64,000 bases of DNA from Pseudisothecium myosuroides (Eukaryota > Streptophyta > Bryopsida > Hypnales > Lembophyllaceae): contig OX637292.1 in NCBI GenBank assembly GCA_951799445.1, positions 19,843,296-19,907,295 of the forward strand. The letters run 5' to 3'. The notes below the pieces were generated by a model. It was given only the letters and a program-made list of their open reading frames with translations, made no database searches and was not told where the DNA came from. This document shows positions 1 to 14,440 of this stretch, one piece after another. Made by a program: the position numbers and the translations under genes. The stretch's first letter is position 1, and every line of letters begins with the position of its first letter.

Positions 1-3000
1 AAATTCTCATCCAAATTTATAGTTAAATTCACTTGTTAGTAATATCTTCGTTTTTTGGTTATTTTTTAAGTGTGAATTGGTTTTGGAAACCTCTAAAAAT
101 TACCTATTAGTTTCTAAATTCTAATTTAAATCCTAAGACTTTAATTTAAAAGCTAACTTTTAAAAGCAACGATTCTAACTTCAATTTTTTTTTTAAAGGG
201 AAAAACTAGCATGCCTCCGTATCCATTGTAGCCATGGTCTTATCATCGCAAATCAATAGCATGATGGATTTGTAATATTTGTCGTCTTCCATCATGTATG
301 CTCCATCTATTTAATGAAAATTTAAAAATTAGAATGTTTTGAAAATCTTCTTCTCTACATTCTTTCTAGCTAACTTCCTACAAAATGTTGTTAGTTTAAA
401 GTATTTAACTTAATTCCTTTGAGTTTAGGAATTTATGTAAAATACTTAGTGGTTTTCAGTTGGTTGTTAAAACAAATCTTTTAAATATAATAAACTTCAA
501 GGCCCTATTTTCATCTATCTTGAAGATTTACTTTATTGAAGAATTTATTTTAAAGATTAATACTATCCAATTCTAATAAATATTCCAATGAATAGTTAAA
601 TTTGTTTGTTATTCATTAGTTTATTAGTTTCGTTGGATTAATCTAATATTTTTGTTGACTTTTGTCTTTTTCTATATTATTTATTAGGCCTTATAGAACA
701 AAACCTACATCAACATTCAACCAACTAATTTCTTCCAAATTCTAATTAATGAAAGAAACCAAATCCTTCAATAGTAAAAGGAATAAGACCAAAGAATTAT
801 TCCAAAATGAATAGTAAATGAATAGAAAAATAATAATAAAAACTAAGACAAATCTAAAATGAATAATAAATGAATAAAAAAGGAATAAAAAACAAAAAAC
901 AAGATCCACGTGAATAGTTGGATGAATAGGAATAAATAATAAAATCAAACATAACCCCAAGTTGAATGGTGAGGTATGTAGAATATATTGATTTTTTAAT
1001 CCTAAATCATTCTTTGAGCTGCTAACCTTGGTTCTTCTCCTTCTAAAGTATTTTTAACTTTCAAATTCTCTTCACTTGTTGTTTTTGACATTTAATGGTT
1101 GAGTTGAAAGCTTGTACGCCAAGTAGTTGTGATTTTTTGTAATTTTGGTCTTTTAGGCTCAATTTGTATGCAACTTGGACTGTTGAACTTAAACTTAGTA
1201 TTTGAAAATCACGAGTGAGTATGCACAAATCACCAATTAAGATTTTTGAATTAGTTTTCAGTTTAAGAATCCACTCAGGTTGCAGTCTAGACTACTTGGT
1301 TAAGTCGATTTTTGAGTTCTCGATGGCCTGGACTTGTAGCAAACCCATTAAAAGCCAACCCGATCCTGTGAAGTGTGAATGGGGAAGTAGGGCCCGTAAC
1401 TGCAATCCTAAGTTAGGGTTTGGTTTTCGACTTGGGGTTCCCTAGCTCCTTGCCGCGCCCAACCTTCCATGAGGTGACACGTGGTGCAGGTTTATTCATT
1501 CTCCAGCCCGATCGTTGTTTATTTTCCCGCTTGCTCTTGGTCGTTCTCGATTGTTTTCCAATTAAGTTCCGTCCCGCCTCCATCTAATCTCCGTTTTTTT
1601 TTGTTCAGTCTCTGTCTTTCAACTACTGCCTGGTTTCGAAATTAACTGCTGACTGATTTTTGAAGTCAATTGCTTGGCTGATTTTCAGAATTCAACTACT
1701 GGCTGGTTTTCGAAATTCAACTATTGAATTGGTTCAAAATGTTTGATACTAATTGGGTCTAATCTTGGATCCTTAAACAAAAGACAAAAAGACTGATTAA
1801 CTAAGAGGAAATTAAACTAATCTTACTAGAATAAAAAATTTCAATTATTCTAATTTTTATGGATTTTTTTGGAATGTTTCAAGCAAGGAATTCAAACTAA
1901 ATCTAAGGTTCTTTTGGTGATTTTGAGGAACTAATTAATCAAAATAATCAAACTAACTGATTGTTTTTGGATTTTTAGAATAAAACTAAGCAAAGCAAAT
2001 TAAACTAAAACAAGGACTAATTATCAAATTAAACTTAAAAATTTATAACATTGGCGAATGGTGCAAAAGGTAACTGAGCAAATTCTGGCGAAAAGAAAAG
2101 GAATCACTTGGTGTGGCTTTTCGGCTTAAGTAGCCCATCAAGCCAAGGGTTTTTTCTCGATAATTTTTCTTCCTTCAATGTTTATGAAAGTAAAGTTGAT
2201 TCAAAGTCAAAGCTTCGCTGTGCGGGGGCAACCCCAAGAAAAACTCATGCAATATGGTCTCTAATTGTTCCAAAAATATTATAACCCTTAACTAAAATGC
2301 ACATGATAGTGCTTAAACTTAAAATTAAGGATCAAAAGAGTTTTCAAGGTATCAAATAGTTTAAATCTTAAATGAGGTATACATAACAGTGTTTAAACCA
2401 AAATTTAGGAGTTAAGTTAAACTAAACTCTATTATTCAATAAGGTTTGGCGTGTCTTTGAATGTTAAACCCTTTTAATGAAGACTACCTTCACTGCTTTA
2501 AGATTTTTGATTCAAATGCTGTTTCAAAATACAAATCATTAGTATGTGAGCAAAAATATTCAATTTTTGGGGGACTAAATTTTTCCAAAGCATATTTTCA
2601 GTGTGGTTTGATGGTTTAAAAAGAACCTTTTGTCCTTTAATCAATTCTTCCACTAAAGAAAGAAAATTCAAGCAAAAAGTGGCCAATTTTTCGCTTAAAT
2701 AAATGCTTCCAACAATGCTTGTAAGCAAATTGAAGCAAATGATATGAGAAACTTTGGGTGGGGCCTTATATACTCGCTAGACGGCCCCACCACTTCGGTT
2801 ACCATGAGATATTTGTCTTTTTACTCGAAAATTATCCTAAGCTAAATCTTAATCTATCCTAAGATATTTGCTAAATAATCTTTGTTTAGTCTTTAGAATT
2901 TTCTAAAACAAGCCTTAATTAGCAAAGAAATCTTGTCCAAATAAAATCTAAGGTTTTTTTCCAAAGATATTTAGGAAATTAACTTAATTGACCTTGAGTT

Positions 3001-6000
3001 AATTCGTGAACAACCATAGGATATTTCCAAATATTCTTAGTTTAATCTAAATTTGCTTTTAACAGTAATTTAAAAACAAAATCAAAGTTCTAACTAATGA
3101 AATTTGCAATTTTCAAGAAAATTGACTGGCTAGGGTTGCCTGGAAGGTTTGTGAGAGTAAAAGAAGACTCCTTGTTTGCGACATTCAGACACCGCTAGCT
3201 CTTAGTTCATCGGTGAACCCACTGCCATGTTATAAATTCTTGTTAAATTCAATGTCGTTGCCGATTCTGGTACTTCTAACTATCATAAAGTCTTTAAACT
3301 TAACAAGGCGCTTATTTAGCATATAAAACTCTAATTTAATTTTTAGTGAGATTTTATCACACTCTGTATAATTTCTATGAATTTACCTATATATGTATAT
3401 ATGTATGTATGTATATATGTATATTTTGATTTAAGGATGTCTTGTCAACCTATATTATGATGAACCTCAAAAATTGAGTTTGTTGCACAATACCTTGGGG
3501 CAACAATTTGAATATAATATATTTGAAAATGTTCAATTAAAAAAATAAGCAATAAAGATAATGAAAATAAATGAAATTTAAAACTTTGTAGTCTTACAAA
3601 ATAAAATGATCTATTCAACCTAAAAAGTATTTGTTTCACAATGCGTAAAGTATAAATATAAGAATTGAAGGCTTTAGTCTTTTAATAAACATTTTTTCTT
3701 CAGAATAGAGACAAAAAATCATGGATCCAAAATGCAAATACACCAATACTCTACAAATTGGGCTAGAGACAATGATAAATTACAAGAATGTAATTCAACT
3801 ATAATGTTTTTTTTCTCCCTCCTTTCAAATTTCATATTAAATGCCTCCTCCAACTATAAATATCATATGAATATATAATCAAAATCTCATAAAACTAAAT
3901 TTAGTCAAATGAATCATTATATAACATCTTAAATAATTACATGAGAAAATAAATGATAAATGTATAGTGACAAAAGTCACTTATAGATGACCAAAAACGT
4001 GCTTTATTCAATTAAGATTCAAATTCCTTATCTAAAAAAGGCTTACACGAAAAATAGACAGTTTGTTCTATAAGTGATTAAGAGTTCTACCAACGCAAAC
4101 ATTTCACTTTAAATAAAGCTGAAACCACGGATGTTGCTAAAAATTAGAATTTGTCTAATGTCATTTTTGGTTTAGAATTCTTGCTCGAGTGCAAAGTGAC
4201 TTTTACAAACAACAATGCAATTAATTGATATAAAAAATAAAATGTTTAAAATAAACTAAAAAAATTACATAATTGTTTTAGAGATATAGAACTAAGAAGT
4301 GGATTGAAAGTTTAAAACTGAGGATTCTACTTCAAGCAAGAAGCCATCACCAACTACAAGAAGTGAAACAGCCAATAGTTTAAAAAATTGACTTTTGTAA
4401 CCGTTTGTCTTCAATTTGGCTATAGTAAACATGGTAGTTGTGATTTCTTGGTCACTTATTTGTAACATTGATTTTTTCCTTCGAAATTTTTTATGTAGTT
4501 TCATCCACTGTATTAACAATTTTTTGTTGCAGATGATAATTTTATAATTATTAACAGATATTGAATTTCATAAAAGTAATAAGAAAATTAATTATGTAAT
4601 ATTTTTTCAAAAAATGACTGACTAAATTCTAAATTCATCCGCTATAGCAAGATAACAAACACATTTGTCGTCATGGTACCAAGTTTCTCTTTTATAGGAT
4701 TTTTCAGACATTTCTTAAATTCCCATTTAGAAGAATATCTTTGAAAGTCTCTAAGCTTTGCATTCTAGTAGCACAAATTCTATACAAGGTGTGCACAAGA
4801 TTGGTCTTCAATGGCTGTTTTGGGTGGATTTGGAAAACATTCAAAATATTAGTATGAATACCAATGAAGAATACTTAACAATGACATCAACATAAAATTA
4901 TAAGAAAACAATTTTACTTGTTTGTATTGTGCATAGCATATAATAGAAATCATGTTTTACCTTCATGTTTTAATAAATGGATGCAATCAAGTATTATCAA
5001 TAAAAATTTGCTAGTCCAATTCTTCTCTATGTAATCTAACAATGAAACTAGTCTAAGCCTTAAACTTGTGATTTCCATCACATACAAAAAACATCCTTTC
5101 ATCTAAGTGTTGAAGGTGCTTGTTTTGTTGAAGCTTGGCATCAAATCGATTACTCTCCAATTTTTATAGTGGGTTCATGCGATTTTTTCATCATTAAATA
5201 AATTTTATATCTCTCATTTCTTGTTGCAAATTAAAATGTAAAAACGCTTGAATAAGATCTATAACCGTAAGTAAAATCTACCTCTAATCTCTTGATACTA
5301 GAATCTGAAGATGAGTGGACAATGGGCATTGCAATCAAACAGCAAAGATGAATAGTGATTTGTGACTGTTCCTTTGGAGATATTTTCATAGCTTTAATGT
5401 AATGAATAAAATTCACTTTTTACACCAAATGCAACTCATCTTTGTTCTACTTACACTTTTGATCAATATCATTATCAATATCGCTCTTTTGGATTGCTTC
5501 CTAAAAAAGGTTAGCATCGTCGCCTCCAATTAGCACTAGAGTTTGTAATAAACATGCAAAAAAAATAAAAAAATGCAATGGCCCTAAAAAATATTAATTT
5601 TAGTTATTTGTGTGGATATTCATTGTAGATGCTTTTACTAACTTAGCTCTCGGAACAATTTCTAATCATTGTCTCTATTTGAAAATTTAATACTCTTCAT
5701 GTCTTCTCCATGGCACTTGAATGTATCAAGATTTCTAAATTCTGAAACAAAAAATGCAACATCAATTGTCACATCTATACATGAGTATAACAAGCAATTC
5801 AAGAATTTGCATGTCTTCATAAATTTGAACTCTCTATTTGACTTCTCTTAACGTCAAATGGACCTCCAATTTTTTATTAAAGCGGATTATTATATTGAGC
5901 TTCAATGAAGTTTGAACCCAATATATGAAAGTAACTTTGAGTATACTGTTTACAAGCCCACATATTGATTGTACTGAGCATATGACATTTCCAACATAAG

Positions 6001-9000
6001 AATGTATGTTGTCAATATCTAAAAGTTTATAAATAGAATTAATTTGTAAAATTTTGTTCATAAAATCATTATTCAAATATTTCATGTACAAAATCATAGG
6101 TGAAAATTGTACTAATGCTGCTTATCCAAAGTTATTATAGAAAAAAGAAGGCAATATTTCAAATTTCATTATTGTTCCTATGGATGCTAAACCCTTTCTT
6201 GATCTGAAACCTCCAGATTAGCTTGGAATTTTGGTCATATAAGTAGTTACTCCATGCTATTCTAGATCATCTTGTCAGTGCTCACGAGATCCACAAATGC
6301 AAGTGACTCTAACTATAATATAGGCTAAGAGCTTATTGCACAAGTGATTAGTTGCGTAAATGATCAAAGCCTTTACGATACCAGCTCACTATTAGTACAT
6401 GATCAGAATTCATCAAGCCAATTGTCTTGAAAATGGCTAGAAGAACTTGTAAGTATCAACAGCATGGGAAATGAAAACCTGTCGCAATTGCAAGCTTGTC
6501 CAAACTTCAATGCAAGAAAATAAAGTTGTTGAACTTGTACAACCTTCATCTATCTGTACTGTAAACAAATTCTAGAATGAGAACAACAAGCACTTGTTTT
6601 GAAGAAATATAGAAAATATAGACAAAAAAACGTAGCCATTCTAACACCACAATTGCGGAGAGACTAATTTAGGTATCTCGTCAGCACTGATGGCATCAAA
6701 GTAGCAAGGCTTTACCAACTGAAATATGTTGAAAAGACATGAACACTTTGGCCTTCAATTAATCAAATCAAACTGAAACTGACTCCAATTGGGAGACTCA
6801 AAGCATGCAAGGCTATAATATATGGAAAGAAAAAAAATTCTACACCTTCGCTTCTCTTTTGGTTTAGCTGCAAAGTCATTTACTACCCTATTCTGTTGGC
6901 AACGACGATATTAGTACTCTGAGGATCTACTAGCTGAATCAAGACGTATATTCCTAATGATTTTTTTTTTAAATTTAAAATTTTTGGATCTTTTCATAGA
7001 TGTGAGAAAAAAACGTTGAATTTTGGGATTTGCAGGCATCATAGTGCACAATTTATTAAATGTTTATTAATAAAATTAATTATTCTATGTATTGGACCAC
7101 TTTATGTAAATCACATCCAAAAAAGATATTAAAATAAAATTATTTGATATTCCAAATGCTTGTTTTCAAGGATTCTAGGTGCTTGGGACAAAACTTACTA
7201 TTTCAACTAAAAAGTCCATTAAAATTACTTAAAATTATTCGATTATGATGAATTTTTTTACCCTAATATATTACAAGTGTAGGAAGCTAAAACCACATTT
7301 TGTAAAATCATACTTTATTATATTTAAAAAATGAAGTCATTTGACACAGTGCATTAAATTGACATGTCCTATAAACAACGTTTTTGGGTACCCCAAGTCG
7401 ACCACTGCCCAAGATGATTTGCATTGCAAGCTAATCTATTCTTCTAAGTATATCACCATCTCTAACCATGTCATTTTATAGGGTCTATGATTTTTACGCT
7501 TTTAAATTAGCAAACTAGCTAGTAGTCTATATATGAATTAAGAAGAATTAATATTCATACAAAAAAAATTATCTTCAAAGTCTCTAACCTCTCTCAATTG
7601 GGCCAATGATCTATTGCATTAGATATCGTCTTGCCTCAATTTTCTAATTTGGATGTTGGGTATCTATAGAACCTTCTAACTTGCATATACTTCTATTTAG
7701 AAAATTCCAAGCATACAATCGTAGCTAGCAACTCAAACCATGAAGGATATCTCATGACCATATCAACAACGAAGGCGCTTGCTCACCAACTCTTACAATC
7801 TAAAACTATCAAAATGGAATGATTTTAAAGCTTTTCATGTTTATATAAATCTAGAAAATCAATTTCAAATTTTTATTTTTCTTAAAAGTGATTTTTAAGA
7901 AGTTTTTTGAGCTGCTTGGTCTATTTTGAGATCAATGGAAATTACATATAATACAATAATTCTTTTACTCTTGTTGTTAAAAATTATAAAAATAATTGGG
8001 CACATCTTGTATGAAAATTTCAAGGAATTTTTTTTTGTTTATAGTGAGCTACTCAAAATTGCTATGTTGCCAAAAAACAATGTTTGGTTCTTTGGGGGGT
8101 TAAAAGGGAGGTTCTGTATTTACCAACAGCTATTGATTGTTAAACTATCTAACTAGAGACTCTTATTAGCCTCCATTCACTAGTAGATGTTCTTTTGGCT
8201 TATAATCACATCATATATTCATTAGCAATGATTTAACTCTATTTATTACCTGATTTGGATGCCTATGAGTTAATTGCTTGGTTTAAACGTAATCAACCAT
8301 ATTCTCACATCATACTGACCTTTGGATGGTATGCTGGATTTACCTAATTGCTTGAACCAATACACCATCTGAACCTACAACTTTACACACTATTTTTTTA
8401 CAAAAGGCTTTGGATCTTAAGTACAAATAGCTGCTATTACTTTTATGCTGGCTTGTCATTGTACTTTGAATCACATATTGCTAGAATATTTTTCCCTTAG
8501 TTGGAGTTTATAATAATTAGCATCTTCTAGGTTTATTCTAAGTGGTATATTAGATTAAAGAAAAAAATTGGATATATTATATAAATAATTTATCCATCCT
8601 ATATTATCTCAAAAAAAATTCAAAATTTTAGGTTCAAAAAATTAAATATACCATTCCACATTAAATTTTCTAAGTGAAACCTCCGAGATTGAAGCTTTAT
8701 AAGCTCCCCTTCTTGTCTCAATCATAAATATTCTTAAATAGAAGGAGCAATGATTTGCAAACTTAAAGTTGTCATTAATAGTAACATATTTTATTCTTTC
8801 AAAATTTTATTTTTATATATTGTAGCCTCTATCTAATCCGTCGTCGCCTTCACTTGGGCATACCCTAAATCCTCCTTCTACTTGCATGACTGCAAGACCT
8901 TCTTTGCAGCCTTAGTGTTCGGAGGCCGTTCTCTAAAGATTTGGTTGCCTTTGTTGCCTACAAGCTGAACATTCTTCACTAACCTTAAAATGGAATAGGT

Positions 9001-9822
9001 ACTGCAATATTGGAATCTTTAATTACAGTGATTGGATTTCTTTTTGCTTGTCCTAGGGGACTTCATTGTAGTCTACCTAGACGACCACTTTAGGAAATCG
9101 TTCAAGAGAATAATTTAGCAATGCCCGCAACAAAAATCAACGCCCTTTGCATTTTTGGTCCAATAAAGGTCCTTGGCTATAGTCAACAAATCAACTTGTA
9201 AAGTTTCACTCTTGCTCAACCCTAAAACCTGTTGATACATGACGCAAAATCAAGTGACATCATGCTTCACTAAACCCCACTAGTTTACTTTCTAATGACC
9301 TAGCAAGTCTCCAATCTCCTAGCTGTCTCTCATTGTAATGTTCATAATTCGTTGCCAAAATGCACCCCCTTTTTGTTAGTTTCCACTAATTGGATCCTAC
9401 TTTATTTCCAAGACAGTCCGTATCAATTGCCTCTCTTTTTCATGCTGAAAATTATTTCCCTTGGATTTTGGACGCTTCCCTTCCGCAGCAACTACACACT
9501 TTTAAGCTTGCTCTCCCTCTCCACGACCTCGTCCACTCTTGCGCTTCTACTCCGCCTGATTGCAATGCCACTCCGTCATCTCCAACACATGCCACGCTTC
9601 ACGTAGCTTGTGACCTTCTTTCACTACCGTGAAATTCCTATACAAACCACATTGTAGGTTCAAGTTCGTCCATTGCTACCCGCTTCTCCTACCCGCCCGT
9701 CCACGACCCTCGAGGCTCCATAGAAATTTGAGCTCTACAAGCTTAACGTGCAATAGGTCAAAATAGAAGGGCCAATACGAGAAAATTGAACCCCCCAAAA
9801 AGTCGCTTTGTAATGCAAAAAG
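1..9822. other. Gene-free AT-rich region
   Basis: No reading frame here has the length, codon pattern or splice-site partners of a real gene; open frames stay below about 90 codons and are low in complexity. Visible structure is limited to a degenerate ~25-bp repeat around 1,619-1,733 (variants of CAACTACTGGCTGGTTTTCG), a TATATG/TATG microsatellite around 3,388-3,425, and long A/T runs. A slightly GC-richer stretch at about 8,830-9,720 looks like decayed coding DNA, probably transposon-derived, but gives no continuous protein. It is best read as repeat-derived intergenic DNA. Confidence 0.6.
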
Positions 9823-10030
9823 TTGGGTGGAAAGAGCCTTCTCAACTCACTAGTTGGGCCAAGAATTGCATGATGAATTCAAAAATTTGTCATCATTATC
9901 CAATTTATTTCCACAATCTTATAAATTTGGGTGGAAAGAGCCTTCTCAACTCATTAATTGGGTCAAGAATTGCATACTGAACTCAAAATTTTGTCATCAT
10001 TATTTAATCTATCTCCACAATGTTATAAAT
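9823..10030. repeat. Two-copy 104-bp tandem duplication
   Basis: The segment starting TTGGGTGGAAAGAGCCTTCT occurs at 9,823 and again at 9,927, exactly 104 bp later. The copies differ at scattered bases (for example ACTAGTTGGGCC versus ATTAATTGGGTC). Short open frames run through both copies, but nothing supports a protein. Confidence 0.85.
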
Positions 10031-10825
10031 CTAATGATGGTTCCATCATGAAGGATTGAGCACATGCCACGTGGTGGTTGTAATTAGGATATGGCCACCC
10101 TCACCCTCATTCAATTAGTATTAAAATTAGTGAGAAAACTCAAAACTTTTTTGCGCCTTTGTGGGGTCAGATTCCTCCTAATGATTATAGTTTCAAGTGT
10201 GAGGCACAGATTGTAGTGCAACCTGCATTGAAAAACGACAAGGGTAGCAACAGTTGAAATGCTACATATCTTTCAAGCACGCCAAATCATTTGGTGTGGC
10301 AATGTGGCATGCTCCGCTAGACAAGCTCTTAGTGCAATACTCCTGTTCTAGTTGTGATTAAAGGCTCCTCTACTTAAGTTTTATTGTGAGCCAAAATGAT
10401 CTTCCATTTTTGGCATTGTGAAATTGAAGCCCTCATAAAAGAGAGCTCCATTTCACACTACAAAACTTAGACAATGACTTGCCAAGCTATATTATCGTAG
10501 TGAACCTACAAAAGTGTCTTCTATCAGTCTCACTATTAGTCTAGGAATATTATATACATGCCGATGAAGGGACACTTCCAATAACTAAATAGCTCACTGC
10601 GCACACCACGCATATTGAATTTTCCAGTGAATATAAAAAATAAGATGCACATTGAACCGTCCGAGTGAAGGGCAAAGATGTTATCTCATACTAGCTACAA
10701 ACCTACGTGAACTCAAATTGACAAAGTTCACAACTTTTTCAACAAAAACTCACAACTTTTTCAACAACAACATAACATTTAGAAGTCTGTGTTAACAATG
10801 CCTGCGGCTAGATGGAATGATGCAA

Positions 10826-10872
10826 AATATACCACATCATCTCATCCGACGGATGAGATGATGTGGTATATT
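10826..10872. repeat. Perfect 47-bp palindrome
   Basis: The 23 bases at 10,826-10,848 (AATATACCACATCAT...) are exactly the reverse complement of 10,850-10,872, with a single A at 10,849 between them. The symmetry stops sharply on both sides. It would form a very stable stem with almost no loop. No flanking target-site duplication was recognised, so its origin is open. Confidence 0.9.
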
Positions 10873-11224
10873 CTGCTGAAAATCAGCAACTACAAATGTA
10901 AGTGGGAGGTTTGTTAGAAAACTGAAAGAGGAGATAATCGGTTGCAAGCTGCCGGCGTAGTAGGAAAAATAATAAAAGATATGTCAATACCAGTACAGAA
11001 GTTGAAATATTAACTTACGACTCACATCTTGATTGAACACGGGAAACTAGGCAATTCCTGACAAGAGTGAGCCAGGAACATTAAAGTGCTTAAGAAGGAG
11101 CGGATGAACTGAATCTGAATTCAGCTAGCTAGGCTTTTCCACTTTCGAGGTGATTGAATTGTAATTTTGTCCAATGACCTATTCAACAAACAAATTTGCC
11201 TGTCCCTCCAAAAATAACATGACC

Positions 11225-11388
11225 CACTAGAAGAAATCTGCATTTGCCTCTTTAAAATCTACATGACGTGTTTGTTGAGGCAAACGCAAAATCTGCGTTG
11301 AAAAATGCAAAAAAATCCAAATTTTGCATTCGCCTCAACAAACACGTCATGTAGATTTTTTTGAGGCAAATGCGGATTTTTCCTAGTG
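11225..11388. mobile_element. CACTA-type miniature inverted-repeat element
   Basis: The 164-bp element begins CACTAGAAGAAATCTGC and ends in the complementary GCGGATTTTTCCTAGTG. It is flanked on both sides by the 3-bp direct repeat ACC (11,222-11,224 and 11,389-11,391). Nearly the whole element folds back, because AAATCTACATGACGTGTTTG in the left half is mirrored in the right half. CACTA ends with a 3-bp target duplication are the signature of CMC/EnSpm (CACTA) DNA transposons. There is no coding capacity, so it must have depended on a transposase supplied from elsewhere. Confidence 0.8.
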
Positions 11389-11812
11389 ACCAGATAAAAT
11401 TCCAACATGAGCAATTGAATTCATTGTCTACATTCAAATCTGGCATCTAACAAGTTGGAATTTGGTCAATCCATAGAAAGAGTTGGTCCATGTCACACCA
11501 CTTCGTTGGTTTGCAAACATTTTTGAGTAGAAGTTAGGGTGCTGCAATACTAAAAGCACCCCTGTTCAAAAAGCAACTTCTAATAGGGAGGTACATTTTT
11601 CTGTCTTCAATGTATCAAGAATGTATATTTCAACAGGTGGTAGCTTTTAGTGATCAATATGTTTCAACTTCAATAATTTATAATTAATTCCACAAAGTTT
11701 CAAACATAAGAAACGACTTGGATTAAATGTCATTTCCATTTTTCTTCCCATAAAAATTTATTGAAAATTCTTTCAAAGAGTGAGCTCCCCCCCCTCAAAA
11801 TGCAATTAGTTC

Positions 11813-12755
11813 TTAACCCCTAAAGGCCCAAGGTCTTTTTTCTGCCAAAAAACACTGAAAACTGCCATTTCTATAGCAAAAAGTAAAAAAAACTTAAAAT
11901 TGTTTTTTTCCCACATCTAACCATAGGATCTTACACCTAATTGGTATGAGAATGTGTGGAAAAAATTTCAGAATTTTTGACCGCACAGATTGCAAGATAT
12001 CTGCGTTTAAAGTGGAAAAAACAAGTTTTTCAGCACATTGCGGGACCAGATTTTTTGACTTTAAACATTTTTAACTTAAAATTTTTGCACTACAGCGTTT
12101 TGAGCTTTAAATCTTTATAGTGGAGAATTGAGTTGAGAGTCTAGGAAAAGAAAAAAAAATTCAAAAAAACTTAATTATCATTCTTAAAAAAATTGTTAAG
12201 TAGAAATAGGTACAAGATAGAAGGAAAATCTAAAATATTCATATATTTTAGATGGAATTAAAATGCACTAATCCCAATGGTGAGATTGTTCTAGCAAGTA
12301 AACTAAACCATTCCAAAAAAAAAAAATTGAAAAATTACAAAAAATGCATTCCGAAATGAATCCTACAAGTTATTTTTTTCAAGAAGATGCTCTAACTGCC
12401 CGAAAAACAAGAATGTCCATAACTTCCTCATAACAAATCCAAATGAAATGAATCAAAACTTTCCAGATAGACAAAAATATAATCTATGAGAAAAGAAAAA
12501 AAAATTCAAATTCAAATTTTTGTCCCTTTTCTTTTTGTTGCCCGGGCTGCCCTCCATCCCGTATTTTCAACTTATTTGGTCATAACTTTTTTTCCCGGGC
12601 ACCGAGTTGAGAAAAAAAATTATATTCCCACAAAGCTTATCAGTTTTTCTATCTCCAAAAAAAATTTCAAAAAATCAGAACACAATTTCAGCCCGTAGGT
12701 ACTTGCCCGAAAACGCATTTGTCCCCCGAAGGGACAACAGGCTTTTAGGGGTTAA
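11813..12755 (+). mobile_element. TTAA-flanked repeat, copy 1 (piggyBac-like, nonautonomous)
   Basis: The element starts TTAA-CCCCTAAAGGCCC and ends GGCTTTTAGGGG-TTAA. TTAA thus lies at both outer edges and the inverted terminal repeats start with CCCCTAAA. This copy is taken as the reference orientation. The interior is AT-rich and non-coding and is shared with the copies near 13.3, 30.2 and 31.4 kb, including a conserved CATCTAACCATAGGATCTTA stretch and a CCCGGGC-containing stretch near the right end. TTAA target sites with CCC-starting ends are the hallmark of piggyBac transposons. No transposase is present, so the superfamily call rests on the ends alone. Confidence 0.65.
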
Positions 12756-13282
12756 AAGGTTGCTTTAAGAGCAGACTACTCTACTATGCTTTGAAGCACA
12801 ACACCCAATTTTTATGATACTAATAATAGTACCAAAATACAACATAAGGTAAAGATACCTATGATAGATAGTCCCCCTATAATGAAACAATACGGTGCCT
12901 TATAATGGACAGCACTTGATTGTATTGTTGATTGAAAAAGATTTGATTTGTTCACACTTGATTAGGAACACATTCCTTAAAGAAAGTCGTTTTTGGTGAA
13001 CCTATGAAACAAGGATGAGCCCAAAAGAAAAATCCACATTTATATTGAATGAAATATTCATTCTTGAAAAAAAATGGTTTTTTTGCCTTGTTTGTCATTT
13101 TTATTTCCAGACACATTGAGCTCAATTTCTCAATAAATTTCCCATATTCTACAAGCTAAAATGATTAATCCCTAATGTAGGTAGGAACCAAAATGTGGTC
13201 TATTGTTTTAAAATTTTTTCATTACCTTGTGTTTGTATGGTCTCTATATATCAAATTCCAACTTGCATTAGGGGGTAATCCC

Positions 13283-14204
13283 TTAACCCTAAAGGACCGA
13301 GGCCTTTTTTCTACCAAATAACATTGAAAACTGTCATTTCTATAGCAAAGTGTAAAAAAAAGATTTAGTTGATTTTTTTTCACATCTAATATAGGACCTT
13401 ACACCTAACTAGTATAAAAAAGTGAGGAAAAAATTTCAGAATTTTTGACCGCAAGGATTGCAAGATATTTGAGTTTAAAGTGAAAAACAAGTTTTTCAGC
13501 ACATTGTTGGACTAGATTTTTGACTTTGAACATTTTCAACTTAAATTTTTTGCACTACAGAGTTTTAAGCTTTAAATCTTTATAGTAGAGAATTGAGTTG
13601 AAATTCTAGGAAAAAAAATCAAAAAAACTTAATTTTCATTCTTAAAAAAATTGTTAAGTAGAAATAAGTACGAGATTGGAAGATTATCTAAAATATTAAT
13701 ATCTTTTAGACAAAATTAAAATGCACTAATCCTAATAGTGAGATTGTTCTAGCAAATAAACTAAACCATGCAGTTTTATTTTTTCTGAAAAATTGCAAAA
13801 ATTGCATTCAGAGATGAATATTACAAGTTTTTTTTGTCAAGAAGATGCTCTAACTCCCTGAAAAACAAGAATGTTCATAAAATTCTTATGACAAATCCAA
13901 ATGAAATGAATCAAAGCTTTCCAAATAGACAAAAATATAATCTATGAGATTTTTTTTTTTTTTTTTTTAAATACAAATTTTTGCAAATTTTTTTTTGCTG
14001 CCCCCCATCCTTTGGTTTGAGCTTATTTGGTCATAACTTTTGATCCCGGGCACCGATTGTGCAAAAAATTCTATTCTTACAAAGCTTATCAGTTTTTCTA
14101 GCTTCAAAAAAAGTTTCAAAAAATCAAGAGTAAATTTCAGCCCATAAATACCTGCCCAAAATTTCATTTGTCCCCCAAAGGGAAAACGGTCCTTTAGGGA
14201 TTAA
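13283..14204 (+). mobile_element. TTAA-flanked repeat, copy 2 (piggyBac-like)
   Basis: Same family and same orientation as the copy at 11.8 kb. It begins TTAA-CCCTAAAGGACC and ends GGTCCTTTAGGGA-TTAA. The interior aligns along its length with scattered substitutions and small gaps, including the TTTGACCGCA...GATTGCAAGATAT block and the final GTCCCCCAAAGGG block. It is non-coding. The ~0.5 kb between the two copies has no gene. Confidence 0.65.
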
Positions 14205-14440
14205 GGATGTTGATGTTTTCTATACACTCTTCCTTGTTGTATATGGAAGGAAAAATTGCGTAGTACATGAATCCCATTGAAGCTGTAAATTTTAATCCAA
14301 GTCACAGATATAATATTGGTCAACTGATTTTTTTTTGGGAATCTTCGAGTGTTCGAAGAGGATCAAATAAATGAATCCACTAAGTGTAGATTACCTACAA
14401 AAAAACCAAAGTTTGCCATAACGAAAGGAAAAATCAAGTT

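Noticed and set aside
9056..9118. GDFIVVYLDDHF translation, similar to the YLDD motif of Ty3/gypsy reverse transcriptases
   Set aside because: Only about 20 codons agree before a stop, and no neighbouring reverse-transcriptase motifs were found in any frame. It may be a remnant but is too weak to call.
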